In this document: positions 46,256-57,280 of the stretch, one piece after another
Layout of the letters: each line of letters begins with the position of its first letter
How positions within the stretch are numbered: the first letter of the stretch is position 1
From: Protea cynaroides
Lineage: Eukaryota; Streptophyta; Magnoliopsida; Proteales; Proteaceae
Length of the DNA: 64,000 nucleotides
NCBI GenBank assembly: GCA_028583415.1
Contig: CM053266.1
Coordinates: 38,373,758-38,437,757, forward strand
Reading direction: 5' to 3'
Notes under the pieces: model-generated
The model's database searches: none
What the model was told of the DNA's origin: nothing
The model's input: only the letters and a program-made list of their open reading frames with translations
Position numbers and translations under genes: made by a program

Positions 46256-46966
46256 AGGGCTTGCAGTTAGAAAAGGGTAAACCAGGGTTCCGACTGCAAT
46301 TTTTCAGATGCTCATGTAAAGAATTGGTGTATGTATAACAATGTATTAATTGTAATGGAGTTCCCTTTTCCAATGTCATTTCAAATTTATCTTGCCTTTG
46401 ATTCTAGCCCTTTTCTCTTTTTTTTTTTTTTTTTTGCCTGTTCCTGGGAGATCTTCTCAGGCATCTTTATCTTTTAATATGTAGGGTTGGAAGTCTCCAA
46501 TTGTTTTTTGGAACATTCTTCAAAAAAATTTCTGTCAAATAAGAAGTTAAAATTGTGTCACCCCAAAAAAAAAAAAAAAACCCTTGAAATAGGTCATCCA
46601 TTATATTATACATATTAAAAGTGCAAATCAACAATACCAACGTCTTTTTCTAGAAATTTTTTGGTACATATACATTCGAGTTGAGTGTTTCTTCTGTTTT
46701 AGAAAGATCATGTCATAGAAAGGGTCAACTGATTTGGGTTGTTTCTGATCATCAGTCCCCATCCTCAGTCATTGTGGCGGCGCCACTTGCCATGAGCTAT
46801 TATTTCAGGATTTTAGTACATTCAAATACAAAGACTCTGACCTCTTGCGTAAAAGATGTGACAAGTTCTTCACAGTAAGAAGCATCTATTGTCTCTAAGA
46901 TATTCGCCGGCTGTAAGCTTTCATTTTGGAGGGATCCTTCTGTAAATAGACTAAATGGTTTACTCT

Positions 46967-46968
<2 letters not shown>

Positions 46969-47005
<37 letters not shown>
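46969..47005. repeat. (CT)n microsatellite
   Basis: About 18 CT units. Confidence 0.9.
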
Positions 47006-47008
<3 letters not shown>

Positions 47009-47521
47009 GTCTGTTCAACCTGTGACAATCAATTCTTTTGAGATTACCTCACCATCATGTCCTGATGCTATTATGGCATTAATTTTGAAGCATCGTCGCC
47101 AAATTTTGCGTGTGCTCATTTTCATTTGTAATTACAAGTTTTCAATATGTCCTGCTACTAGTAATGGAAAAAGCTCATTTACCTATTTTCATCTGCTAAT
47201 AAAGTTTTTTTTGAGCACAAAACGTATGGTTCGCATGGGTGGTTGGCGGCATAAACAATCAAAACCCTGACTTTTTTTCTTTTTTTTTCTTTTTTTTTGG
47301 GGGGTAAGAATCAAAACCCTGACTTGGGAGCGACACTTATGGTTTACGTTGATACTGAAAATCCCTGTATACCTTCTTAAAGTTATTCAAAAGCGAAATA
47401 AATATGAAGAGAAGAGTGTGGCCCTGTGGGAGAGCAAAAAAACGGCGGGGAAAATGAGTATGGTGGGAGTGGCACTTTTCTCTTCATCTTGGCTGGTCGA
47501 CATGTCCGCTTTCACGCATTA

Positions 47522-47665
47522 ATGCCTCTTAAGATTGAGATCCTCCAGTCCACACAGATACACCTCTCCTCCTCTTTCGCCCCTCGATACCCTACCATCG
47601 TTATTAGTATTCTCACCATCGTCCTCTGGCAATGCATGGCCTGTGCAAGTACTCCTCCTGCTCAG
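47522..47665 (+). CDS. Possible orphan first exon with signal-peptide-like sequence
   Basis: ATG 47522 opens 48 codons ending at a good donor (CTCAG|GTAAAT, phase 0). The C-terminal half, PTIVISILTIVLWQCMACAS, is hydrophobic and ends in a signal-peptidase-like ACAS, followed by TPPAQ. A secreted or receptor-type protein would start this way. No downstream exon is visible before the LTR blocks; the gene may be truncated, may continue past the inserted elements, or may not exist. No function can be given. Confidence 0.25.
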
Positions 47666-48580
47666 GTAAATGCTTCCTTTTGCTACCCATCATCCCCTGT
47701 AAGTCTGGGAACTGGGATTTATATGATCACTACAAATAAACCGGAGTTATTTCTCTTTGATCACTACAGAAGATTGCCTTGTGTCAGTGTGTGATAATGA
47801 AAATGGTCTTTGGATGAGTTAGCCTTTAGAACATGTGGCGATTATGTTGGTAGACTTATTGGACTAATACACATAATAAGCTCCATGAACTGAAACTTGA
47901 CCATGAAATGATGATGGTGATGACCTTTTTTTAATTTTCACCGGTTCCTTTCTGTTGCCTTTGGTGAGTTAGTGTATAAAAATACCAATTGCCTTTGGGA
48001 AATGTATGTATAGTCTATTTTGCTTCAAAATATATTCCTTCTGATGGGTAGGAATTGGGATTACTTAATCACAACAACAACGCTGGAAAATGGTTTCTTA
48101 GAAACCCAAAAGCAGCAACACCAAAGTAAACTTATTGTGTTTGAGGTAATTAATTATATGAAAATTATAAACAATTTAATCATAATAATAATATTTTGAA
48201 GAGATCTAACCGTTAGATTGAGAATTTGATCTTGATACATTATTGAAGAGATAAATTGAATCCAAACCATTGATCGAGGATCTGATCTTGATATATTGAG
48301 AGATTCACATTAGATCCCAACCATAGAGCTAGAGAATCCAATCCGATACACATTGAGACATACATACTTTGATTGAGAATAAATGAGATGCCATGTCTAT
48401 TATCTTGATGCTCACATGTTTATTCACATGCTTTCTTGCTATATCTGAGATGATACGTGCTGTTATTCGCTTGCCTTGCTTTAATATTTTCATTTCTAGC
48501 AATAACTTAATTTCTGCTACACCCTAGTCGAACTGCCATGCTTGTACACATAGCAGACATATTAGGTGTGGGGACGTGCA
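47666..48580. other. Non-coding stretch before the LTR blocks
   Basis: AT-rich. A loosely repeated phrase ('gatcttgata...attga.agag') occurs near 48228 and 48285. No gene is seen. Confidence 0.5.
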
Positions 48581-49384
48581 TGTAGGCACCCACATTCAAG
48601 GGAAGGATAAAAATAAAAATGATAAAAGTCTTAATCTCTCACCCAACTGTGAGGACAATGGAAAACCGACGTGATCCTCCTCTGGATGGACATGTGTATC
48701 CCGTATCGATGAAGATCGATTTATTCTGTTGGAGTCGCCACCTAGATTAAGGTCTAGGACCTCTAAAAATGTAGCCTCACCCTAAGGTAAGACTTCTATT
48801 GACTCGTGACCCAATGTATCGGTTCTTTGGTCTGCAAGAGATCGGGTAAGTATTCAGGGTACGGTTATGGGAAGGTGTTAGGCACCCAAACCGCCCGATC
48901 AATATCGGCCTCCTAAACTTTCCTTAAATTCTAATTTTGACTATGCTTGGTCAAATTGGATGACTAGGGTTCAATAGGGGGACGTCCTAAACCAAGTTGC
49001 TAAGTTATTCTAACCTAGGGTTCAGCCAATCATGTTTTAAAGTAAATAAACAAGCAAATGTAATGTACAATATTATACGGTGAACCGAACCAAAGATGGT
49101 TCGGTCTTGGGCCGAATCCCGAGACGTGTAAGACATCTCAAACCGCCTACGTATTCCAATCCCCCGGAAATCAAGTCCAAAACGTAGTTCGAACATGGGT
49201 TGTGTGATTAAAGATTATGGAAGTGATTTATGCATTTGCTTCAATTAGATTCTTTGTTGTTCAAGTTGAAGTTTATCTTTGGATGTATGGTTGATGGGTG
49301 GCTTTGTACCGTATTTGGGATTCCCAAATTGCCTACGTATTCTAGGGTTTGCCCTAGAAATCCAGGTACCGACGTAGTTCGAAA

Positions 49385-49770
49385 ATGTGAGAGTCGGATT
49401 TGGAATGTGTACCAAAATCCTTCCATTTTTGTCAATAGGATCTAGGGATGAGACCTAAATTCCTACCATTTTATTGTTTCCATTTTTGTTAATAGGATCT
49501 AGGGATGAGACCTAAATTCCTACCATTTTTATTTGGGATGTGTACCAAATTCTTTCTATTTTTTCAATAGGATCTAGGGATGAGACCTAAATTCCTACCA
49601 TTTTTATTTGGGATGTGTACCAAATTCTTTCTATTTTTGTCAATAGGATCTAGGGATGAGACCTAAATTCCTACCATTTTTATTTGGGATGTGTACCAAA
49701 TTCTTTCTATTTTTGTCAATAGGATCTAGGGATGAGACCTAAATTCCTACCATTTTTATTGTTTCCATTT
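49385..49770. repeat. 76-bp minisatellite inside the large LTR block
   Basis: Five occurrences of atctagggatgagacctaaa at spacings of 57, 75, 76 and 76 bases. The last three units are nearly identical. Confidence 0.9.
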
Positions 49771-51409
49771 TTAGGTTTCTAGGGTTTCCTATCCCTTTTC
49801 ATTGTGATTTTCATTTTTTAGGGTTTCATACCCTAATTATTCTCTTTATTCTAGGGTTTATTTTGCCCTAATTATTCTTTCCATTTTTAGGGTTTCACTA
49901 CCCTAATTGTTCAATTCTTTCCATCTTAGGGTGTATCTTTCCCTAGTTGTTGTACAATGTAAACAATCTAACAAAGCAATGTGAGCTTAAATATAGCAGT
50001 GTAAGCATCCAAATATAGCATGTTGGAAATATATTCAAATTTAGCAACACATCAGTCAAAAATGGGAAGTGAGCATGTGAATCAATACAAACATGGTAAG
50101 TGTGCATCCAAACATGGCAGTAATATGTGAGCAAGTGTAGTAGACAAATATGGCAATAAGCATGTGTAGCATTCCAATCATGGCAATGTGATTATTTCAA
50201 TTATGGCAGTATGACCATTCCAATTATAGTAGTGTATGCATACGAGCATCCGAACATAGCATAGCATCAAATATGGCATGTGAGAAACAACCAAAGCATA
50301 TGAGAATCAATCAAAACATGATGGAACACGTAGCAAGATGACAGCTTTGTCAGGCTGGACCAAAATGGGCACATAGGGCACTGTACTTACTCAAAAAATT
50401 CTTACAAGATATCCCTGGAAAGAAGACTCAGAGGCCAACATTTTGTCTCAATGAAGCTAATCCTAAAAGAGACCATAGGCAGGTCGAAAATATTCCCCAA
50501 GTACAGGCAAATACACTGGTCAGGTCTGTTCCATATTTTTGACCGGTTGCACCATAAATTCCAAATAAAATTCTATTCTTAATGAAAATTAAATACAGAC
50601 ATATATCTATGTAGATAACTGTCTGATCTAAAATTTCATTAAGAAAAACAAGTTAAAACAGTATATTTTCTTTGAGAAAAATGACTCTTTTCAATCATGC
50701 AAATCAGCACATCATGATAGATCTGAAATCAAAGCACTATGCACTTAAAAATTGATATCAATTCAACGAAAAATGGAAAAAATATGAAACCAGTGCCATT
50801 TTTTAGAAGACTTTCATGTCTAAAAAGTTCATGTTAAGTGGATTTTCTGATTATGGCCATAAGGCCTTTGTCTAGAGACTTTCCGATGGAGGATTGCATT
50901 ACATCCGAGAAAAATAGCAATGTCAAAGACAAATTGTTTGATATATTTTCCCAATTCCAAATGGAACGAAATTTTTAGGGTAGTCTTCTATCATATCAGA
51001 GAGACTCCCATAAAATTTTGGGCTTCAAAAGCTTAGAAAAAATACATATGATGTACGTCCTAAGTTTGAACCCTAAATCTGGAATTTTCAGATCAGAAAA
51101 TCACTTTATGAAATTTACAAAAAACATCAAACATCATTGTATATCAATCAAAAATTCATCATTGAATAGCTTAGACAAATTATCATTCATGAAAAATGTT
51201 AGACATAGGCATCCTAACATTAACAAGCATGTAATAGAGCATTCATGATTGAGATTTCATGAAAATTAGCCTTTTTCAAGCAAAATTGGCATTCGGGCAT
51301 TATAACGACCTCTAAATTTGTTTAGAGTACTAACCTTGGGCTCAAATTGAGTGAAACCATTGATGAAGGGTGATTGTAGGTTGTATCAACCCCCTTTGAA
51401 TGTGAATCC

Positions 51410-51830
51410 TCCTTCTCCTTTCTTCTGCTTCTTTCTCTCTTCTCTTTCTCTCTTTTCTTCTTCTCTTTTCTTTCTTTTCTCTTTTTTCTCTCTTTCTTTC
51501 TTCCTCTCTCACGTTTTCTCTCTCTCACTCACCTTTCTCTCTCTCACCCACGTTTCCCTCTCTCTCTTGTATGGAAAAGGATCCCTCCTCTCTCCTATTT
51601 ATAATTTTTCACTCATTTTCTAGAAGATCCTTCTTTCCTTTTCTTCTTTTTTCTAGAAAATCTTTTTTTCTCTCCATTTTTCTTCTTTCCTTTCTTTTCT
51701 TCCTCTCTCACGTTTTTTCTTCTTCCTTTCTTTCCTTTTTCTCATTCTTCTTCTAGAAAACCCCTTCTCTTTCACGTCTCCCTCTCTCCTCTTTCCTTTT
51801 TCTTCTCCAAGATCTTTTAGATTTCATCTC
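51410..51830. repeat. Long polypyrimidine tract
   Basis: Roughly 400 bases of C/T with few purines, followed directly by the 81-bp array. Lys/Glu/Arg-rich frames on the minus strand come from this composition. Confidence 0.85.
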
Positions 51831-52077
51831 AACCCTAAAGCCTCCTTCTCTTTCACGTCTCTCTCTCTCCTCTTTCCTTTTTCTTCTCCAAGATCTTTTA
51901 GATTTCATCTCAACCCTAAAGCCTCCTTCTCTTTCACGTCTCCTCTCTCTCCTCTTTCCTTTTTCTTCTCCAAGATCTTTTAGATTTCATCTCAAACCTA
52001 AAGCCTCCTTCTCTTTCACGTCTCCTCTCTCTCCTCTTTCCTTTTTCTTCTCCAAGATCTTTTAGATTTTATCTCTT
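51764..52077. repeat. 81-bp minisatellite, about four units
   Basis: The phrase ttctctttcacgtct starts each unit (near 51764, 51845, 51926 and 52008), followed by ccaagatcttttagattt and caaccctaaagcc. Unit length is 81-82 bases; copies are nearly identical. Confidence 0.9.
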
Positions 52078-52988
52078 ATATATAATAATATATATTATAT
52101 ACACATATATTTAATAACATACATATATGTATAGTATACAATATATATAATATATAAATACTATGCACATGGATGAACTGGTTCGAAACGGGTTGAGACT
52201 GACTTAGGTTGACTGAGTTAAACCGATATGGGTTGAGCTAGGTTGGACCAAAAACGGCTTGAACCGAGTTGGACCGGATTAATTGGAATTAACTGGGTTT
52301 TCTCTCCTTGTCATTTCATGGGTCATTTCCCTTGTCATCCCGCATGGAATTTTCCGATGGCCTCTATTCCAAATTTTTTGCGTTCATTTTGTAGAACATT
52401 AAAAATGAGGAATATAGGAACTGGAATCACCCGAATCCGATATAGAACGGAAAAGATATGCGGCTTTGAAGTTCGACGATAATTTTGCATGCAAGCTTGC
52501 ATGGGACCCATGGTGACTTCTACCCGGATTTTTTACGTCCACTTTGTAGAACATCATGAATGAAGAATAATGGTCTTGGGATCATCTGAATCCGATGTCG
52601 GATGATTAAGATATGATGATTTGAAATTCAAACGATCCGACTTAGGATAATTTGCACGAAAGCCCCTGGGATAATTTATAATAATTTCATAAACCTCCCT
52701 CATATGTATCATCTGACTAAAATGGTCATATCTTCCTCATTTGATATCGAAATTGAGAAATTCTGGTCTCGTTTCGAAGATAATTCTATGACCTACGCAT
52801 CCATGCAAAATTATAACCCATGACCTTGCTGTGGACCCATTCAAAACTTCATCAAATTCACAAACCCATTGAAAACTTCCTCAAATTCACAGTCAAGAAT
52901 CCAAACTTTCGATCACCTTTCTTCCTTTTGTTGTCCACACACCGGCAGGACTTTGTTTAGCTGGGATGGCAAAAATGGGGTGCTTACA

Positions 52989-53174
52989 CCAACGTATTCT
53001 AAAATTAGGGTTTTAGATCAAGGGTAGCTTTAGGACAATCTCTACCCCTCAATTGATTTTCCTAGGGTACAGAGACCTAGATAGGTATAATGTGAATCAT
53101 ATCCATAGATCATTTAGGATTATCACTCGGTTCCATGGGATTACTATTTTCCAACCATATGAGTCACCTTGTTG
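52989..53174. other. Spacer between the LTR block and the 34-bp minisatellite
   Basis: About 190 bases, AT-rich, no feature recognised. Confidence 0.5.
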
Positions 53175-53468
53175 GACTGTGTCAGTCCTATTCGACATCA
53201 CTTTATTGGACTGTGTCGGTCCAATTCGACATCATCATATTAAACTGTGTTGGTCCTATTTAACATCACCTCATTGGACTGTGTCGGTCCTATTCCACAT
53301 CACCTAATTGGACCGTGTCAGTCCTATTCGACATCACCTCATTGGATTGTGTCAGTCCTATTCGACATCATCTTATTGGATTGTGTCGGTCCTAGTCAAC
53401 ATCATCTTATTGGACTGTGTCGGTCCTATTTGACATCATCTTGTCGGACTGTGTCGGTCCTATTTTGT
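53175..53468. repeat. 34-bp minisatellite, about 8.6 units
   Basis: Each unit starts ga(c/t)tgtgtc(g/a)gtcc and continues with tattcgacatcacct and attg. Units start at 53175 and then every 34 bases to 53447. They differ from one another at several positions, so the array is not fresh. Because 34 is not a multiple of 3, the open frames across it are not genuine coding repeats. Confidence 0.95.
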
Positions 53469-54305
53469 ATGACCCGCACTCCGAAAACCTAGTCTAACCT
53501 AGTTTTGCATTGTAACAGGTTTTTCAATCATAACCGGACCAGAAGACCAGGCCGGGTGATGAACCACGAACTCCAGGTACAAGAAACGATATTTAAACCA
53601 AGTTTTCGCATACCGGTCTGACATACTGGCTGGACTTTGAGTCAGATCAGTCTGTCCAACCGGTATGTATGCGCGAGTGTTGATGGACTCCAGTAGGTGT
53701 CACACTCTGAATCCGAATCTTGGAGATCTTTAAGACGTAAGAAGCCTTCCTAGAATGGTCTCCCAGTCTATATATACATCTTTCCTTCTCCTTAGATCCT
53801 TTCCAATGAGTCTCAAACCCTAAAGTCGTCTGGAAAGAGATATGAGAAGGAGCAGAGAGGAAGGAGGTTGTTCGAGAAGGGATTTTCCATTGGGAGGAGA
53901 GCATTGCCATTCAACGGACACCTATAAGTGCTCTACATCTGTAATAATGCTTGGGTTACTGGTCAAAGCATTGAAACAACGGATTCATCAAAAACCCTAG
54001 AACTATAAAACCCTAGTTGTCATCGAGATCCATTCTGAGAAAGATGGAAACGTCATTCTACGATGATAAGCCATAAATAATCTAAACCTAAGTGACCTAA
54101 CCGTATCTTGACCCTATAATGGTTTAGGAGGAACCTTGAAACCAAGTCGAGGGTCGATGAGAGAGGGAGGTCTGAGATTGGGCTCTCAGACTCATACCGT
54201 TGGGCTTACCGACGAGACTAAATGTCGTACGGTATGCCATATCGCAGGGCGTACCGGTTGGACTAAAGTCCTACGGTATGCCTAGGCGGTATATACCGCA
54301 GGCAC

Positions 54306-56643
54306 TGTCACACCCCAATTCCAGCTGAACCAGAAGTGTGAATGAACCACCACTTAAACCAACGGTTCACACCAAGATCTCGAATAGACTGTGTCCACTT
54401 ATACAAACCATTGCATAAAACCACAATCAGAATATAAATAGTACATTGGAAGTTTCTAAATTAATGAACTGAGAATCTATTGATAAATTTAAATAAAATA
54501 TCCAATTATTCAAATTCAAACATAAAATATAATATCCTTACATCCACTTAATCAAACTGAAAATAATCGAAAATAAATAAAAGCAATCAAAGGTACACGC
54601 AGAAAGGGCACTCGCATGAAGCGTCATACTCGTCCTCTGCTGCCTGCACATCCATAGCAGCAACGCCACCGTACGCCGGAGCGTTCACGTAGTCGTCCAC
54701 TGAGTAACCTGCATCAACATCTAAAACAATGTATATACAAAGGGTGAGCTCACAACTTAGCTCAGTAAGACAATCAGATAGTTTCACAATATTATGCATG
54801 AGTAACAATCATTTTATGCCGTGGTCTGGTTTAAGTTTGTAATGTGCAATAGAAAAGTTTGGTGGCCCCCGCACCTTTATACATGAGTGTGTGGCACAGC
54901 ATAGTAGATCACACCACCACCGGCCCACATGCACCCATCATGGAATAGAGATAGAGCTAAGATATCCTCGTACCTCCCCTGATACTCTACCCATACCAGT
55001 ACCTAAGCTCCTACTGGTCAGGGCTTGCAAATTGGGCTCGCAACTAACCAATCCTATATGTCATCAATGTAGGCCCTATCCCAGTACAGCCGTCTACGGC
55101 ATAGAGATAGAGCTAAGGTATCCCCGTACCTCCCCTGATACCCTATCCGCAACTAACATACTAGGATAGAACAATACGCAGGTAGACCTTATCCCAACAT
55201 AACTCCCTACGGCATAGAGATAGAGCTAAAGCATCGTGGACAAGCCAGCATCGACATCGGAGACCACAGTGTCACATAACCATGGCCAGGCCAACATCAA
55301 CATCGGAGACCATCGTACCACGACCTTCCCCTGATGCCCCACCCGTACCAAGCATGTTAAAATAGAATACTACAAAAGTGTCAGTGTGAGGAATGATCCC
55401 AGGCCCATGCCCCACTCCACACACCAACGAAAACAATCACATGCCTAACAATCACATCCTATCATGCATGAACAATAACAATAACTGAAAGGAAATAATG
55501 ACATGTGAATATGCACAAACATCACATCATATATATTCAGGGTTATTAACAACGATCTACTGTCCGTTAATTATTAGGGTTTATGTCAGATTCCCTTACC
55601 TGATGCTCGTTTGATAGCTTGCTCCACGTCGCAAGATCCAAACGTGCTATCACAAAGTCCTACAAAATAATAAGGTTCAATTAGAATAGTTTCTTAGGGT
55701 TTACGTTGGTCGAAAAACCAACGAAGTTATAAAAATACACTCACAGAGCTGACCAGTGGCATGTACCGGTTGCAGCTCTGTGGGGAAGACTGGCGTCCGA
55801 TATGGTCAGCCGGTCCTCACAGACCAGCCCCCCGAAAGGTACCGGTGGCAATATACCGGTCACACAGGGTGCAACCGGTATAGTCGACCGGTATGTCTCC
55901 GGAAGACCATACTTTGGGTTTTTCGACTGCCGTCGATTATTCTCCATGGATTTTCAGGGTTTCTCCTATCCACTCTAAATTAGAGCTTTGAGTTAGAGTT
56001 ATCTCCAACTCATTCAAGTCTAGTTTCGATGATAATCATCCTAGAACTCGAATCTAGGGTTTGACGATAATTTAGGGTTTAATGGCCAATTAGGGTTTTA
56101 GATCAATACCCGCTTTGCATGTTATTGATCCACCCATACAACTATCCTAGAGTCATAGAGTAAGAAGAATGATTAAAACACTTACCATCGACTGGCGTAA
56201 AGTGAGCATCGTCGAACGGTAATGGCGGCACTTCCTTCTTCTTCCTAGCTTCTTCTCCTTTCCAACCTCATTCTCCTCTCTAGGGTTTGTGAGAGATAAT
56301 GGAAAGGATTTGAGGAGGTTTAGAGGTGTTTATATAGACTAGGATTAGGGTTTAGTAACCCTATTAGGATTAGGAAGGTCCAGGTATTAGGGTTTAGGAA
56401 AGTGGGACCCGCAGAGATCCAATTCTGGATCTCCGTAGTCACTGCGCAGAGCTGATCGGTCGACCGGTACCAAGACTGGTACCATCGACCGGTCAACATA
56501 AAATGACACTTATTTGATCGTCTTTGATCCGATTTCGTACCTGTTTGTCATCCGCTCGTCCCGTCTGACCCGATGATGATCGAAAGACATGCTACGACAT
56601 GAAATCAAGGTTTAGACCGAGTTTATGAAATGTGGGTCTTACA
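54306..56643 (-). mobile_element. LTR 1 (2338 bp) of the TGTCACACCC family
   Basis: Starts TGTCACACCCCAATTCC and ends GGGTCTTACA. On the minus strand a TATA-like box (tctatataaac, near 56330) is followed by a leader, so the element's own transcription direction is probably minus. Internal phrase 'cggcatagagatagagctaa' recurs near 54945, 55101 and 55213, showing subrepeats inside the LTR. The open frames at 54891 and 55756 follow these repeats and are not genes. Confidence 0.8.
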
Positions 56644-57280
56644 ATCTCGATAAGACCGTATCCACTTATACAAACCATTACAAATAACCATAATCAGATT
56701 ATAAATAAATACAGCAAAAGTCTTAATTTAAATGAACTGAGTACTTCTATTGATAAATAAAATAAATTATCTAATTATCCAAATATCAAAACATAAATAA
56801 ATATCTTTACATTGCTTATAAAATCCAACTAAAATAAATAAAATAAGCTAAACCAAGAACATCCTAGAGGAACACGTAGTAAGGGCACTCCCATGAAGTC
56901 TGTCATGCTCGTCCTCCCCTGCTTGCACTTCCAGAGCAACGATACCTCCATACACCGGAGCATCCACGTAGTCCTCCATAGTATAACCTGCATCAACATA
57001 AAAAATAGTGTGTACACAAGGGTGAGCTCACAACTTAACTCAGTAAGAAAATCAAACAATATAACAAGCAACATGCATGAGTAACATTCACATTTGGTCT
57101 GGTTTGTAAGTTTGCAATATGCTATATAAAGGATTGGCGGCCACCGCACCTCTATACATGAGTGTGTAAATCTGTCCAATAGATCAAACACCATTGTCAT
57201 CCCACATACACCCACCATGGAATAGAGATAGAGTTAAAGTGTCTGGATCACACACCGCCAACACTTTCCCTGATATCCTA
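56644..57280 (-). mobile_element. LTR 2, left part (starts at about LTR position 71)
   Basis: It opens atctcgataagaccgtatcc, aligned with position 54376 of LTR 1, and runs to the nested insertion at TCCTA. The continuation is 59628-61098. Confidence 0.75.

Larger units (their letters stand above)
44508..47521. other. Region downstream of DEK1
   Basis: It starts with the DEK1 3' UTR. A stretch at about 45270-45480 has LTR-like texture (tagtttccggctttgttta, then a TATA-like attataaatataagg near 45424). GA and CT microsatellites lie at about 46222-46252 and 46969-47005. Open frames at 45325 and 46681 look random. Confidence 0.55.
48581..52988 (-). mobile_element. Large LTR-like block (4.4 kb), probable gypsy (Tat/Ogre-like) LTR, minus orientation
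   Basis: The block begins TGTAGGCACCC and ends GGGTGCTTACA, inverted termini agreeing at 10 of 11 bases. Read on the minus strand it starts TGTAAGCACCCCATTTTTGC, a start I associate with plant Tat/Ogre LTRs. Near its far end it has ggtggcgactcc (complement at 48732-48743), also common there. It contains two internal tandem arrays and a long pyrimidine-rich tract, but no coding frames. The flanking pentamers (gtgca, ccaac) do not match, so it may be one LTR of a rearranged element rather than a clean solo LTR. The family assignment is from memory of such termini. Confidence 0.55.

Noticed and set aside
51322..51756. Lys/Glu/Arg-rich minus frame and Phe/Ser-rich plus frames
   Set aside because: These are direct products of the polypyrimidine tract and not coding sequence.
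53053..53492. Repetitive open frames with 'CVGPI' and 'TVSVLF' phrases, considered as a repeat protein
   Set aside because: The 34-bp unit shifts frame at each repeat; the frames stay open by composition. It is a minisatellite.
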